DNA of 64,000 nt from Bactericera cockerelli. Its lineage: Eukaryota; Arthropoda; Insecta; Hemiptera; Triozidae. The stretch spans positions 427,566-491,565 of the forward strand of contig CM044958.1 in NCBI GenBank assembly GCA_024516035.1. Reading direction: 5' to 3'. Within the stretch, counting starts at the first letter, position 1; each line of letters starts with the position of its first letter. Shown piece after piece: positions 40,534-53,800 of the stretch. The notes under the pieces were generated by a model. It did no database searches. It was not told the DNA's origin and saw only the letters and a list, made by a program, of their open reading frames with translations. The translations under genes were made by a program, and so were the position numbers.

Positions 40534-40814
40534 CCCACCTAATGGCAGGTCCTGGTTCTTGGTGTGACGTAGTATATTGGTTATGATTGTTCCCGTACTG
40601 TTTTGTTATTTCTCGTGAGAGATCCAGTACACATATGTCTTTCACTCAAGGGTGTTGGACTGGTGATTTCTTGTATGTATGTTACTTTACTCTTATTTAG
40701 AATTGTTGGCTTGTGAAAGACAAAGGTAGAAAGAAAAGGGAAAAAAAAATCATAATTGCTGCTCAGTACAAAACGACCAGTATTTCAAGACTTCATATAG
40801 TTTTTTTTTATTGT

Positions 40815-41018
40815 CTGACCTAGTTGCAGGGTTTTCAGTGAAACCCTTACAACAAAACACTGCGACCTAATTAAATCTATTGTGACCAGTTGATTCTATT
40901 TGGTTTGAACGTCCTGATTGAGATAGATAGTTTTACCCTCCATTCACTAAAAAATTGTACAAGCTACCCACATTAACCATACTCACCCTGGGTAGGACCG
41001 GAAATGCCATATAGGATA
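40815..41018 (-). repeat. SINE family C copy, 3' two-thirds
   Basis: Hairpin side GGGTTTTCAGTGAAACCCTT, TTGATTCTATTTGGTTTGAA, TTTTACCCTCCATTCACTAA and CTGGGTAGGACCGGAAATGCC. The tRNA head is missing. Confidence 0.65.
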
Positions 41019-43463
41019 GCTTGATGCAAAAAATGCTGTTGAGAATTTTTTATAGAATAATTTGTTAAAAAGTCCTTAGGTAAAAGTTTGACAAGCCTTT
41101 AATTATTTTGGGCGCTTTTTGAAATACTTATAATTATCCAAGAGTTTTTTTTTTGATATACGGTTACACGTCTAGTTATGTAGTTGAATGTATAACATTT
41201 GAAATGTGGACTTATTGGAAAAATTACAATCATTACTTTTTTAATATTATTGTTTTGTTGTTACATGTGATTCTGACAAACAAAAGTTTGCTCATAAATC
41301 GAGTTTATTCCGTAACTAAAATAAATCATTTTATCTTCTGACTTTCAATGACTTTTTAAGCTGGTGCTTCAAATGCTGTCGGAGTTGACAAGAATCATCA
41401 AATTTAATATTATTTTTACTATCTTGTAAGCATGAAATAGATTTCCTTAATGACGTGGTTTGTATTAGTTATTATTGGTAGAGAGTTTACATAAAAGACC
41501 TACTTCTTTGATTTGTAATCCATGTAAATAAATACATCACCAACCTACCTATAAATATACCTATTATAAACGTACCTACGCTACGAAACACGCCTGGCTT
41601 TTTCCGTGCTTTTTGCTTCGGTAGTCTGTTCTTTTCAGCGCCAATTGTGAACATGGGAGATAATTCATTACAAAAATGATGAGAAATCACAAAAATGCGA
41701 GAGAGTAAAAATACATACATAATTATAGAAACGAGAAAGAGGCTGCCATGACTTGAATATTCTAGTGAAAAATAGAGATAGCAATTGTCTCACTAAGCGA
41801 GAAAAAAGGCACACATCGTGATCTACTATCATTTTATCTTAAAAATATGTACATACTCAAAAGTCCGAATTTGGATATTGAGAAAGCTAAAAAGAAAGAG
41901 GCTCAGTTCGCGATTCTAGTAGTATACAACGTTCGAAATCCCGAAATCGGGTTCTGAAACACTGAGAGAAAAAAAACGCTCACATCGCAATGTGGTAGGT
42001 AGTTATTCACTGTAATGTTTTTTTAGTAAATAAATAAATAAAATAAACAGTGAGGTTGTGAACCAACCTCCCTAAGTGAGGTTCTGTTTTTAACTTAGCT
42101 ACTGGACATTTTGGCTTTCGTCTGTCTGTCTGTATGTTCCGCTATAACTCTCGACCAGACTATTCAAAATTGTTGAAATTTAGTATACATGTTCATTGGG
42201 GTCCCTAAAATTTTACCCATAGTTTTTGGGCCGAATAAGGTCACTCGGGGCCAAATGGGGGCCGTTTTGGTGAAAATTGAAAACGATTTATAATTCGATA
42301 CTTGAATCTGTGTGAGCTTTACAATTCATAGTTGAGCTGAGGACTGATATGAGTAAGGAGAGGGTGCTCCACATTTGAAGAGTGCGTTTTGTTGTCTCTA
42401 GGCTTCTTTACATAGGCGCAATTTTGGGTCTTGAGCGATGACCGGTAGTTGAGGCTTCAGTGGCTTGTTAGAAAGCCAGTAAGGATTTGCAAGTCCTCTT
42501 TGCTCAGATAGAGCATTTCTTTTGCCCCTTTGGGCAGTTTTGAATATTGTTGCCTGCCTGTGGCGGGAACTCATTCGTGAAGTAGGTACTTCAGAAATAA
42601 CTTTCACACCAGGGCGTTTACAAGGCTCTGAGAAGTACCTAGCTGGAGTTTCGGATGCCACCCCTGTACTTTCCGCTCTACGGAGAGTGAATAGCTGAGG
42701 TTGTTGGCATCTTCTGCTCCGTTAGCTTCTCACCCTGATGCTCTGGAATGGTTTTTTTTTTTTTTTAACAAGGCCTCCTTTTAGTGCCTTCTTTACTGGG
42801 AAGTGGCTCTACGGCTTTTGCCCTGGCCACTTGTGGATTAAGGACTTGTTTGAGCAGCCATTTGAATCACATCCTAGCGCTCCTTCGAGTTTTGTGGAGA
42901 TCTCTGTGCTTAAAAGCTTTTGACAGGTTCTGAGAGATGTGCCTTTAGTCGATCGCCCATTACGACAGGGGGAAGGAATACCCCGAGTTTCTTATTCTTA
43001 CCCGAAGCCACACGGGTCGTGTGGTAGAGTAAGAATTCCATATCGTGGGCTGGATATTTTTGCAATGCTTTTTTCACGGATGAAATCCGTACATGCCCAG
43101 TGATTCGTGAAACGTGTGAACGAACCTTTTACCTTACTCAAAAGACATGTGGCAACACTGCTGATAAAAATTTCAAGGGAGGCAAATTTCTTTATCAAAA
43201 TTCATTTGAGTTTTCGATTCCATGGAGCGATATTGCACCGTTCTCGCTGAAGATCGTGGGGGTGTGCTTGTTCAACCGAGATTTTTCTAAAATTAAATTG
43301 TATTTTGCTGCTCTAAAATGTACAGTTTTTCGTTTTTTGGCAATTGTGACCGTGCGTTTCTTATAGCTCGTTGTTTGTTCACCTCAAGAGTGTTGACCCG
43401 GATTTTATCATTGAAAATTGCCCATCTCTTCGCGCTTGAAAGCAGACAAATCCAGATTCTACC
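41019..43463. other. PAF1-ADSS intergenic region
   Basis: No supported gene. 42,110-42,270 (CGTCTGTCTGTCTGTATGTT, CTATAACTCTCGACC, GGGGTCCCTAAAATTTTACC) has the look of a common dispersed insect repeat. 42,398-42,661 on the minus strand is an 87-codon frame of normal amino-acid mix that I do not recognise. The ADSS promoter presumably lies close to 43,300. Confidence 0.45.
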
Positions 43464-43601
43464 ATGAACGGAAATAGGGCTGTTGAAAACCCGAAGCTCC
43501 ACAAAGTGACTGTGGTGCTGGGGGCCCAGTGGGGAGACGAGGGCAAGGGCAAGGTGGTGGACATGCTAGCGGGGGATGCCGACCTTGTGTGCCGCTGTCA
43601 G
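43464..43601 (+). CDS. ADSS: adenylosuccinate synthetase, exon 1
   Basis: 46 codons from ATG (context CTACCATGAAC) to CRCQ before GTAATA. It contains [20 protein letters not shown], the glycine-rich GTP/IMP-binding loop with the catalytic Asp of GDEGKGK. Adenylosuccinate synthetase joins IMP and aspartate with GTP hydrolysis, the first step from IMP to AMP, in the cytosol. The exon stops just before the GGNNAGH block of the family. That next exon was not found on this strand downstream; the only other ADSS exons here are at 60-61 kb on the opposite strand. Confidence 0.9.
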
Positions 43602-45882
43602 GTAATACATAGTGATATGGTGCCCCTGGGTCTGGTGAAAATTCAATGTTAAGGCCACACCACCTTGACCTTCAAGGCTTTGCCTACGTTTATCTCATTA
43701 TAAATTAGAGTGCATTGATTTATCTTCTAACTGCATGCCAATACTTGCACGTTCTAACCGCCCAGGTTGACATGCAACACATTCAATGCCAACAATGTCT
43801 TTTGGCCAAAATAATGTCTTACTAACACAATAAAGATTCTCATGTCACTCAAATAGGTATTAAAAAAAACTCAAGTAATAATATTCATTTACACACTCAG
43901 GTACATATCATTTACTGTAAAATTCATTATCATCAATCTTTATAGAGTATTAATAAGAATGATGGGGATGAGAAAGAAAGTGTGAGGTGTTGAATGAGAA
44001 GATGGGGCGGGAATGTTAATGTTTGAAAATTTATAAAAAATTGAAGAAAAAAAAAAAAATAAATAAAATAAAATCTTCTACTAAAAAAAAAAAAAAATCT
44101 TTATAGAGTCACTTGAACTTGAGTGAGTGTTAAAATTATGGTCAATTTATAGTCCATAAAAATTTGTTTCTTAAACATCATGTAAATTTTATGCATGGAA
44201 AGTAAAACAAGTAGCATTACAGTGAGGTAATAAAAATATGAGTGTGCCAGCATCAACAGTGTGTTGAATTCACCAAAGTTAATCAACCTCCAGCAAGGTG
44301 AAGACTTCCTCATACTGGCATTCTGGCCCAACCCTGGCTTGATGAGGTTAATGTGGGTTGTGAGTTTCCTGAAAAAAAAAAAAAAAAACAATAAAAGTTT
44401 ACCAATTACATTTTTTTCCAACTGGCTATTCATAGGTAGTAGTTTCATTTGGCAATTTAAGTGGAACAGTTCATTGTACAGAATACTTACGTGTACATTG
44501 TACAGAACACTTGCGTGTCATATTGTGACAGAATTTTATCTTTCATTTAAGCTTGCTGTCCTACCCTATTTGTGTAAAAACTTCAATACTATCAAAAGCA
44601 GCATCTGAAAAGCAGATAATTTTTGATGTTGTTGATATCGTGACTTTATTTTATACCTTGTGATTTTTCAAATAAGAAGGGAGAAAAATAATGAAAATAA
44701 ATACCATAACATAATGTAATAATACATACTCTTTACTGGAAGTTAACCAACCACTAATCAAAGTTAATGCTCGAAGAATTCTCTACTACCTACCTACCTT
44801 ACCCTCGTGGTGTGTGGATTTCTTTTATGTCACAACTGTAAGGTGAGGATAGCCCAGTATTACAAATTTCACTATTGTCCATGTAGATATATATTTCTTC
44901 TTGTAATTTATAATACTGCCACTGGTTTCCATTCATACAATTATGAATTAGCTAGGTACTCATTTTTCCTCAAAAAAATATACATGTCTGTGGACCCTGT
45001 AATTTCAAGTACAAAGCAAAACCCTGGTCACCATGTGTGTGAGCCAGTGCAATCCTCCACTTTGCCATGGTTACTACAGAGTCACATCATTACAAAGGCC
45101 TCTATTCATCACATACTCCAATAAACCAGGAAAAATTAAAATACTTTGTGGGTCTGCCATACATCACAAAACCATGCACTAGATTGTTTTACATCACGAG
45201 TCCAGTGCCATAACAAAATTGACCACCAAAACCAATAACATATATTATGAAAGTGAAGTAATTAATTAGTGTGTGATGTTAGGTTGATGAAAATTTATAT
45301 CTTTTGTGACCTGTTGATTCTTTGTGGTGGTACCCTCCATTTACTAGGAATCATATGAGCTTCTCTTATTAACCTCAACTAGTCTTGAATTGGCAACCAT
45401 ATCCTTGCATGTTTTGGAAGGATTTTTTTTCTTAGGATCCACACTCGGGATCTCTGGACCATGGCCAGTAGTCACAACCATTACAACCACAGAGTCTGGC
45501 TTGTGTATAAATTATAAATAAATTAATTATATGTTTTAATACTAATGTCTTTGTATGTGGGCATTTATCCACATCAAAGCCAGCATATTCAACGATATTA
45601 GAATTAGTAAAGGGTCAAGGTCACTTTGTTACCTCCTCTGTTTACACCTTTTCTCATGTTGTGACCTATCATCTCTAATGTTGTGAATTATTATCTCTTC
45701 AATTCTTTTTTTCTTTATCTCTTATTATTAAAAAAATTAAACAGGGCAATCGGGCAGGCTCCTTATTTTTTTTTAAAATGGAAAACCCTATTCACCATCA
45801 TCAATGCCAATAAGGCAATTTTTTGTGTAGGTAGGGGTATTTAATGTTATTATGATTTAATTTTTGTTAAAAAATTCCATAT
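43602..45882. other. ADSS intron 1 (start) with SINE fragments
   Basis: Family C body fragment at about 44,275-44,375 (+), a family A tail fragment at 44,715-44,780 (-), a family E copy at ~44,850-45,075 (-), and a family C copy at 45,290-45,502 (-, GTACCCTCCATTTACTAGGA, CAGTAGTCACAACCATTACA). No exon of ADSS was recognised. Confidence 0.55.
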
Positions 45883-46000
45883 ACAGGGTGGGCCAAAAAA
45901 ACATTTACATCCGTAATGGTAGATTACTGACAACATTTCCAGCCCGGATCTGCAATCTTTTTTTTTTCGGATTTGCCTTTGTTAACTGCACAAAGGGATT
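45883..46000 (+). mobile_element. solo TACAGGGTG element end
   Basis: ATATACAGGGTGGGCCAAAA matches the terminal word of the mariner-type elements. The opposite end is not evident. TTATACGGGGTGTAAG at 47,087 could be a decayed relative. Confidence 0.35.
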
Positions 46001-46627
46001 TTTTGCAACTTTCCAAAAAAGTCCCAACTTTGGCTTATTCTTCAGGTCAGTGCTTTGTTCCTATTTAAGATGATTTATTCTGAACAATTCTGCGGAAAGC
46101 CAACAAAATTTCGATGTTTCTAGCTACACTATGTTGTTTTTTAAGGTTTGGTTTGGCATCTTTTTTTACACCTGGATAGAAAAAAATTCTCATGTAAGTT
46201 TTTTACACTTTGAAACACTCAAGATGTGCCCAAACAAATTTTGGCACAGACACTGGCAAGTTTGATAAAAAATTGGCGGCCAACCCAAAGAATGCTAAAA
46301 TAATAATTTTAACGATTTTTTTATCACGTGGTCTTCTGGGAAAAAGAGCCAGGTAAGTCTCAAAAAATGATGTTCAAAATCTTAAAAGTGTTTCACCGGT
46401 AGGGTCGTCTTGTACTCAAAGAGTAATTAGCTGGGCAGCATCGACTCCACCGAAAACCCACCGAAAGAGGGACTCCCTCAAAGTGTCTCATTACGAACTT
46501 CCCCTTTTTTTATTATACTACTCCACCAATTTTGAATTAGGTTAAAAAGAAGAAAACATGGATTTTATGATTCGGAGACACACAGTATATATTATATTTA
46601 ATTCTAACAGTAATGTCAGTACTATAC

Positions 46628-47025
46628 TATATTCTTGAGGCATGGCCTTCTATGTATTTTAACCTAACCCTACTATATTCTTGAGGCATGGCCTTCTATT
46701 ATTTTTAACCTAACCCTACTATATTCTTGAGGCATGGCCTTCTATGTATTTTACCTAACCCTACTATATTCTTGAGGCATGGCCTTCTATGTATTTTTAA
46801 CCTAACCCTACTATAATTCTTGAGCCATGGCCTTCTATGTATTTATCCCTAACCCTAACTTATGTTCTTGAGGCATGGCCTTCTATGTATTTTACCTAAC
46901 CCTACTATATTCTTGAGGCATGGCCTTCTATGTATTATCCCTAACCCTACTATGTTCTTGAGGCATGGCCTTCTATGTATTTTACCTAACCCTACTATAT
47001 TCTTGAGGCATGGCCTTCTTAGATT
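46628..47025 (+). repeat. 9-copy ~43-46 bp minisatellite
   Basis: Unit: TATTCTTGAGGCATGGCCTTCTATG then TATTTTAACCTAACCCTAC, repeated nine times with small changes. The TTAACCTAACCC part resembles the insect telomere repeat CCTAA, but only one or two units occur per copy, so a telomeric origin is unsupported. Confidence 0.85.
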
Positions 47026-47653
47026 TATTAAAGTATATAAGCTCCAATCTATGCATGAGAATGAATGAACTAAAGTAAAAAAAACCTTATACGGGGTGTA
47101 AGAAAAATACAAATCGGTGGAGTTCGTATTGCAACCTTTTTTGAAATCGGTGGAGTGCGACATGCGAAAATGTTCAATTTAGGTGGAGTTTCGAGTATGC
47201 AAAGGTCAATTAGGTGGAGTTCGTAATCGCCCAATTAGCTATTTTTGTCTGATAATTATTTCCTTGGAATTCATTAAAGACCAGTCAAAAATTACTTTTT
47301 AGTATATACCTATAGGTATTTTCTCTCCTTTTTTCCTGTTTTTTTGACCTCTTAGGTTTGATCTATTAGAATATTTCCTGTTTAAAACCTCTTGTAATGT
47401 TGGTAATGCCAAATATTTCTTTTGGTTGACTTTATATTTATACTTTAACCTACTATTTATGTACTCCATTTCATTGAAGGTAGATGCTCCCTTTTGATGA
47501 CAAGCCACTGGGTATAAGCAAACTTTGCCTTGTTTTACATTAATAAAAATAAATTATTTACAAGTCACATGAAAATTGTAATTTTTATTTATTTTATATG
47601 TAAACTTACTTTAATGTTATAATTGCATGCCCTGTCTTTTGTACTAAGCACAG

Positions 47654-47810
47654 GAAGACATTTGCTGACAAGAAACTTTTGCCATGTCCTACTTGCCTCA
47701 AAACAAACTTACATAGTTTAAAAAAATTTAAGAAAATAATAGAGGAAGAAGTAGAAAAGCTTTTAAATTACGTCATGGAAAATGAAACCGTTAAAAAGAA
47801 ATATTAAGCA
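47654..47810 (+). CDS. unrecognised short coding-like exon candidate
   Basis: An AG after TTTTGTACTAAGCACAG opens a frame of ~51 codons to a TAA (KTFADKKLLPCPTCLKTN, KKIIEEEVEKLLNYVMENET). It has a CPTC pair and an amphipathic Lys/Glu helix; upstream in the same frame is CPVFCTKH, giving a second Cys pair. I do not recognise the family. It lies just before the noisy block, so its continuation cannot be followed. Confidence 0.25.
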
Positions 47811-47811
47811 A

Positions 47812-50800
47812 AATTTTTTTTCCATAGGGGGTATGGGTACCAAACTTCTTTCCCCCTTTGAATCCCCAAATTAAATTTTGTTTTTTTTTTACTGACCCGG
47901 GAGAGGCTTTCTTTGGTTTTAAAAAAAAAAACGGGGCCGAATTGTCTCCCAAAAAACAATAAAAAAAATTTTTTGGCTTTGAAAATTGGGAAACTCTAGC
48001 CCCTGGGAACAGGGTAGCAAAACCCCAAAAACCCGAGAAGAGGGTTTAAAAATGCCGGGGCCCCAAATAGGCTTTTGGCAAACCCCCCCGAAAAAAGAAA
48101 GGAACCGTAATAATTTTTTTTTTTTTTTAAATTTTGGGGTTTAAGTCCTTTCAACTGCCCTGGGGATATCCGACGGGGGGGTTTTCCCCCATCGCAGGAA
48201 AAAACACAAACCTGCTACTCCATTGACCCACCCGCGTGGGGCCGGGAAAACCAGCGTCACGATAATTAAATTTAAGGTCACCCTCCAAGTCTTTAAACCC
48301 GCTGGATGTGCTTAAAATTTGGTGTTCTGAAGGGAAAGGGGGTTTTTAACATGCCATCCCCGCCCGGTTGAGATTTAAAAGTTTTAATTTTAACATTTTC
48401 TTTTTTAGTGGGGGAAATTTTTTTAAAATCAAAGTACTAAAAATTTTTTTGTCATGTTCACCCCTGCTTTTTCATCAGTTTCGTCTATTTGCAGATACAT
48501 TTTGAAATTCCCAAAATTCCATAATTTCCTTCCATTATTACCTTCCTGTTTATTGTTTTTTTTCCTTTTTTTGTTTTGCCCAAACCTTGGGGCTTTTTTA
48601 AATCCAAAACAAAAAAAACCATTAAAAAATTCTTTTTTCAAATTTTTGTGTAGGTTTTATACAAAACCTACCTCGGATTTCCTTTAAAAATTTTTGTAGT
48701 TTCCTTGTAATTTATTTGTGTTTTTTCCGCCTAAATTTTTTTATGTCGTGTCTTTTTCTGTCAAAAAAACAAATAAAAAAGGAAGCTGCCCCCGTCGCCA
48801 GACATACTCCATTGGGGGTTTAAAACAATACCTAAATTTGAAAAAAAGGTTTCTCAAAAAAGACCAGGGTAATCGTAACTTGGTTATATTTAAGATTCCC
48901 AAAAAATTGAAAATTTAATTTATGATTTCCCTCCCCACTAGGCGGGGTGGGGGAAAAGTGATGAGGTTGTGGTTTCCGAAAAGGGGGGGAAAACCCCCTC
49001 GGGATTGACCAGGGGAATTAAAGCGACGTTAAACCCCCTTAAAAAAAAAAGGAAAAATTTTAAAAAGGGGCCCCAATTTTTTTTAAAGGAATTGAAATCA
49101 AGAAAACCCCTTTATAATTTTTTTTGTTAAAACTTGACCTTTTTGGGGGTCATGCCCTAGTTATGTGAGAAACCTCGCACTTTAAAGTACCTTTTGGGAA
49201 GAAAATTACCCCACCGTGAATTAAACCCGGGGGCTACCGCAAAGGAAGGTATTACTTTTTGGTAAGAATTGAAACTTGGCCCGATCCAGGGGGTTGCCGC
49301 TAGGTTTTTTGCCGGGCCGGGTTCGACAAGGGGGGAAAAACTTTTCCCCTTTTGTCATGGCCACTCTCCTGGGGGCGGCTAAAAGAGTTGGGAAAATAAG
49401 TAAAATAATTAAAAAAGGAAAGAGGTTTTTAAAAGAAACTTTTATTTTAGTAATGTTTTTACTACCCAAAAAATTGAACTTCAACTTTTTTCATTGAAAA
49501 TGAAATGGATCTAGAGGCCAAAAAAGGGGGGTTACAAAAAGGGAAATTAATTTTTTTTTTTTAAAATCAACAGTTTTTATTTAAAGGTTTCCAAATTTAC
49601 ACGCAAAATATTATATTATTTTTGGAAATTTGGGGGGAAAACTACGAAAGGTTAAGAATGGAAAAAGGACTTTTTTTGGGGAAAAATTAGAACCCGGTGG
49701 GCTTTTGGTAAATTTTTTAATTACAAATCAACAAATAAATAATATTGTCGTTTTTGGGTAAATGTAAATTCCCCTAATTTTCCACACTCGGGCCCCAAAT
49801 TTTTAAAAAGGGGGGGAAAACCCCCCCTTTAAGGGTTAAAGGAAAAATTGGGGGAAACCTTAACAAAAGTTAATACCAATGGGGTTTGTTCCCAAATTTA
49901 ACGAAAACTAAAAGACCTAGAAGAAAACCTTCTTAAAAAAGAAATAGCCTAGAGAGTTTTTTCAACCCCAAAAACGAAAAAAAGGAAAAGAAAAATTTTA
50001 AGTGTTCCCCCTAAGAAAATTACAAATAACTTCCCAAAAAAAAATTGCATATTTGAAATAAAAAAATTAAAAAGATAAAAAAAAAAATTGAAAAAAAAGA
50101 ATTTTGTCTTTTTTTAGACCTCATTTTTTTTTAATTTAAAGGAGAGGAATTTAATTAAACCCCCCTTTTAAAAATTTCCCCTTTTGATGTTTTTTCGGAA
50201 ACACTAAAAACCTCCCTTTTTTTGGATTTTACCCCAAAAATTCGACAGGGGGGATTTTTACCCCCGGGTCTAAATTATAGAAAAATGGGGATAACCTTTT
50301 GTTTTTCCCAGTAAAGGGGTTTATTTTGAAGAAAAATTATCAACGTTTTTATTCCAATGCTCCAATATATTTAAGAGGGATTTTCTTTGGGCCCCCCCAA
50401 ATCTTTCCCCTGTTGATTAGAAGGAGGGAAAGCGCGAGAAAGTCAGACGAATTTGAAAACCATTGGGGAAAATGAAACCGGGATTAAACAAAAAAAAATT
50501 CCCCGAAAAGAAATGTTTTTACTTTAGTTAAAAAAAATTAAAACCCAACCCCCTAAAAAATTTTTAAAAAAAATTTTCGAAGCCCCGAGGGGAAATTTTT
50601 TTTGCCCCCTTTTTAAACCAATGCGAACTGTGCGCAGCGTAAGAAAAGGGGAGGGTTTTTTACCAAAAACCCCTTAGATTGTAAATTTAAAGGCATTGGG
50701 GGAAAAACGCCAAAAAAAATTTTGTTTTTCCAAAGTTTTCCTTCCTTGTTGGGGAAAAAAAATTTTTTGTAATTCCCCTTTTGGCATGGGAAACAATGGG

Positions 50801-53800
50801 GAATTTTTAAAAGGAAACAAAATATTTTGTTTACTTGGACCAGAAACAAAAATATTGGGGGGGTTCCCTGCTAGTTTTAGCACCAGGGGCATAGACAAAA
50901 ACGAATTTGAAGAAAACCTATGGGGTTTTTCCCTGACTATGGGTAAAAAATTTTGTAGAATCTGATTGCAAAAATTTTAAAAAAAAGAAACTTTTCAAGA
51001 ATTTTTTGGTAATTTTCCCCTTGGGTTTTTTTTCGAATGAAGGTCGGGGGGGAAAAATTTCAATTTTTTTTAGCTAAAAAATTTTTTTCTTGCAAAAGAA
51101 GATCCCCCGTGTGAAGGGCCTCTTTAAAAGGAAAGGGGGCAAATATTTCCCCTACTACTGGGTTTTCTTGTGAGGAAAAAAAATTTTTTTTCCCCAAAAG
51201 CTTATAAACGGGACGAATTTTTCCTCATTGGGGGGAAGGGGAAAATTTTTAATTCCCAAAATTTTGAAATTTTTTAAAAGAAAGAAAGTTTTAAATATCA
51301 AAAATTTTTACTCAGTGTTACAAAATTTCCAACAGAATACTGCCCGGGGCTTTCCAAAATAACGTAACCGAGCTTTGTTCAAGGTACAGGCGGCCTCGCC
51401 AATACCAATTGCCGAAGGGCGTAAGGAAAAAACGAAACCAGAAAAACCTCTATAGGACCAGGGGCTGTCTATCATCTGAAAGTGAGAAAAATTAAGAAAG
51501 ATAACTTTGAATATCAAGGGGGGGTAGGTATTTTCGACAATTTATCGACTAAACCCTTAACAAAAAAATTTTTTTAAATTTGGAAAAACAAATTTTGGAT
51601 GAAAAGGAAAAACTAATTGCCGGACTGGCTTGAATTAGCCCCCGGCCGTAAGTTGAAAATTTAAACGGAAGAAGAGGAATGAAAAAAAATTTGAGGCATC
51701 TTTAGTGAGAATATTACTCAAAGCCCTATCTAAAAAAAACTCTTTTTTGGACACACCCCTTAACAAAACAAATTTTTAGTCCAACAAACCGTATTTTTAT
51801 TTTAAATTTTCCCTCCCTTGGTAGCATTTGAGGGGTTTGATTCGTTTTTTGGCCCCGAGGGGGTGATTCCCCCCCGGGGCGAACCCGGGGGCTTGAAAAA
51901 ATTTGCCGAAAAAAGGGAGCTTTTGGGGGTCGAACTAGCTTTCAGATTTATTTTTTTGGAAAAGTTAAAAAGATGATTTTTAACCCCCCAATTTGGTCAA
52001 ACATCTTTGATTTACAAAACTTTTCTCTATTTTAAACCCCCCAGGGGAAAATTTAAACAAAAAAGGGGGTTTTTTTCGAAAAGTGTTTCCATCCTTTTTG
52101 GGGGTAACTTGTGAAATCTTTTCATTTAAAACGCATGTCGAATTTTCCTTAAACCCAAAGTTTTTTTTCCCCAAAAAAGTAGTAATTCTTTGTTTTTACT
52201 AAAAATTTTTTTATTGTTCCATATTTATGTTATAAAAAAAACCCGAAATTTATTAATAAGTACTACAATAAATTGGGGGGTGAATACGTGACAGGATCTT
52301 GCTTTTTTTCTAAAAAATTTAGAATTTTTTTTAAAGGGGGGAATTTCAATTTTAACCTGAGCTTTCGAACGCCGACGGTTTTTTTTTTTTCAAGCTTCGG
52401 GTTCCATTAAAAAATTGGAAACTTGAAATCCGTATCCATGCTTGAAGTCAGCGACAGCGGATCCAAAAAATCGCAAAAACTAGGTGTGAATTTATTTTTT
52501 TTTATGAGCTTTTTTAAATTAAATAAATTCCAAAATGGTCCAATTGCTTGATCTTGTATTTTGATACGAGACTTTTCCAAAGACCCCCCCTATTGTTTTC
52601 ATGGGGGGGGGTGCCGGCGCAGACAGAGAGAGCCCCCACCGCAAATTTTTAAGGGGGTTTTCAAAATTTTTAATTTTGGCAAAATTTTTTCTCATAAAGT
52701 TGGTTTGAAAAATTGTAAAAACGGCCATCAAATTTTATTTCCAGGAATAAGAAATTGAAGGGTTCAGCAAGTTTTCGGGGGGAAAATTCGGGAAGGGGGC
52801 GTTTTGGGAAAGATGGGGGGGGGGCTGGGTTTTTTCAGGGTCGACTCAGCGTATTGATACAGCCAACATATAACCACGGTTTTTCCCAAACGCCATTTTT
52901 CCGTTGGGGTTTAACCCCTTAGTTTAAATTCCCCCTGATTTTTTTTATCCAATTTTTTTAAATATTCACAAACTTTGAGTTAAAGGAATTTTTTGTTTGA
53001 ATAAAAAATTGACATTGGAATTTTTTTAATTTTTTAAAAAGGAAAATTTGTTTGAAAGAAAGAAAATGAAGTTTTTTTTTTTAGCATTTTAGTTGGTTTT
53101 CGACATTTGAATGAGCCTACTATGATTGATTTTTAAAATTTTTATTTTGGAAAAATTTTTTTTTTGAAACCCCCCGACTCAATTTAAAAAGGGTTTTTTA
53201 GAAGAAAAAACTTTAAAAGAAAAGTTTTTAAAGAAAAAAGAAAGGTATGAAACTGCTCCCCTTTTTTGTTAAATTTTTCCCACAAATAAATTATTAAACA
53301 AAAAAGGGGAAATGAAAAAATCCGGCTGAAGACCATAAAAAAAGGGGGGAAAAAAAAACCTCTAGAGGCCAAAAGGGTGGTCAAAAAAGGAGTTAAGTAT
53401 GTTTTTTTAAAATCCCCAGTTTTTTTTAAAAGGTTTTTTCCAAAATTTACACAGCAAAATATTATATTATTTTAGGAAAAAAGAGTGGAAAAAAAATACA
53501 AAAAAGGTTTTTTAAAAATTGGAAAAAGGGTTTTTTAAGAAAAGTTGAGAACACAAAAAATGAAAAAAGCTTTGGCAAATTTTTTTTTTCACAAAATCCA
53601 AAAAAATAATTTGTCTTTTTTGGGAAACGCTGATTAACTGTTTTTTCCACATCCCCCCCAAATTTTTAAAAGGGCGCAACATTTTGCAATCCCAAATGAC
53701 CGGTGTTTGAACCCTTATCCAAGTTTTTTCCTCCCGGGGGAGACGTTTTAAGGAATTATTTAACGGGGTTTTTGGTTCAAAGAAATTAAAAAAAAAAGTA

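Noticed and set aside
46628..47025. Interstitial telomere
   Set aside because: Only one or two CCTAA-like words per ~45-bp unit; it is an ordinary minisatellite.
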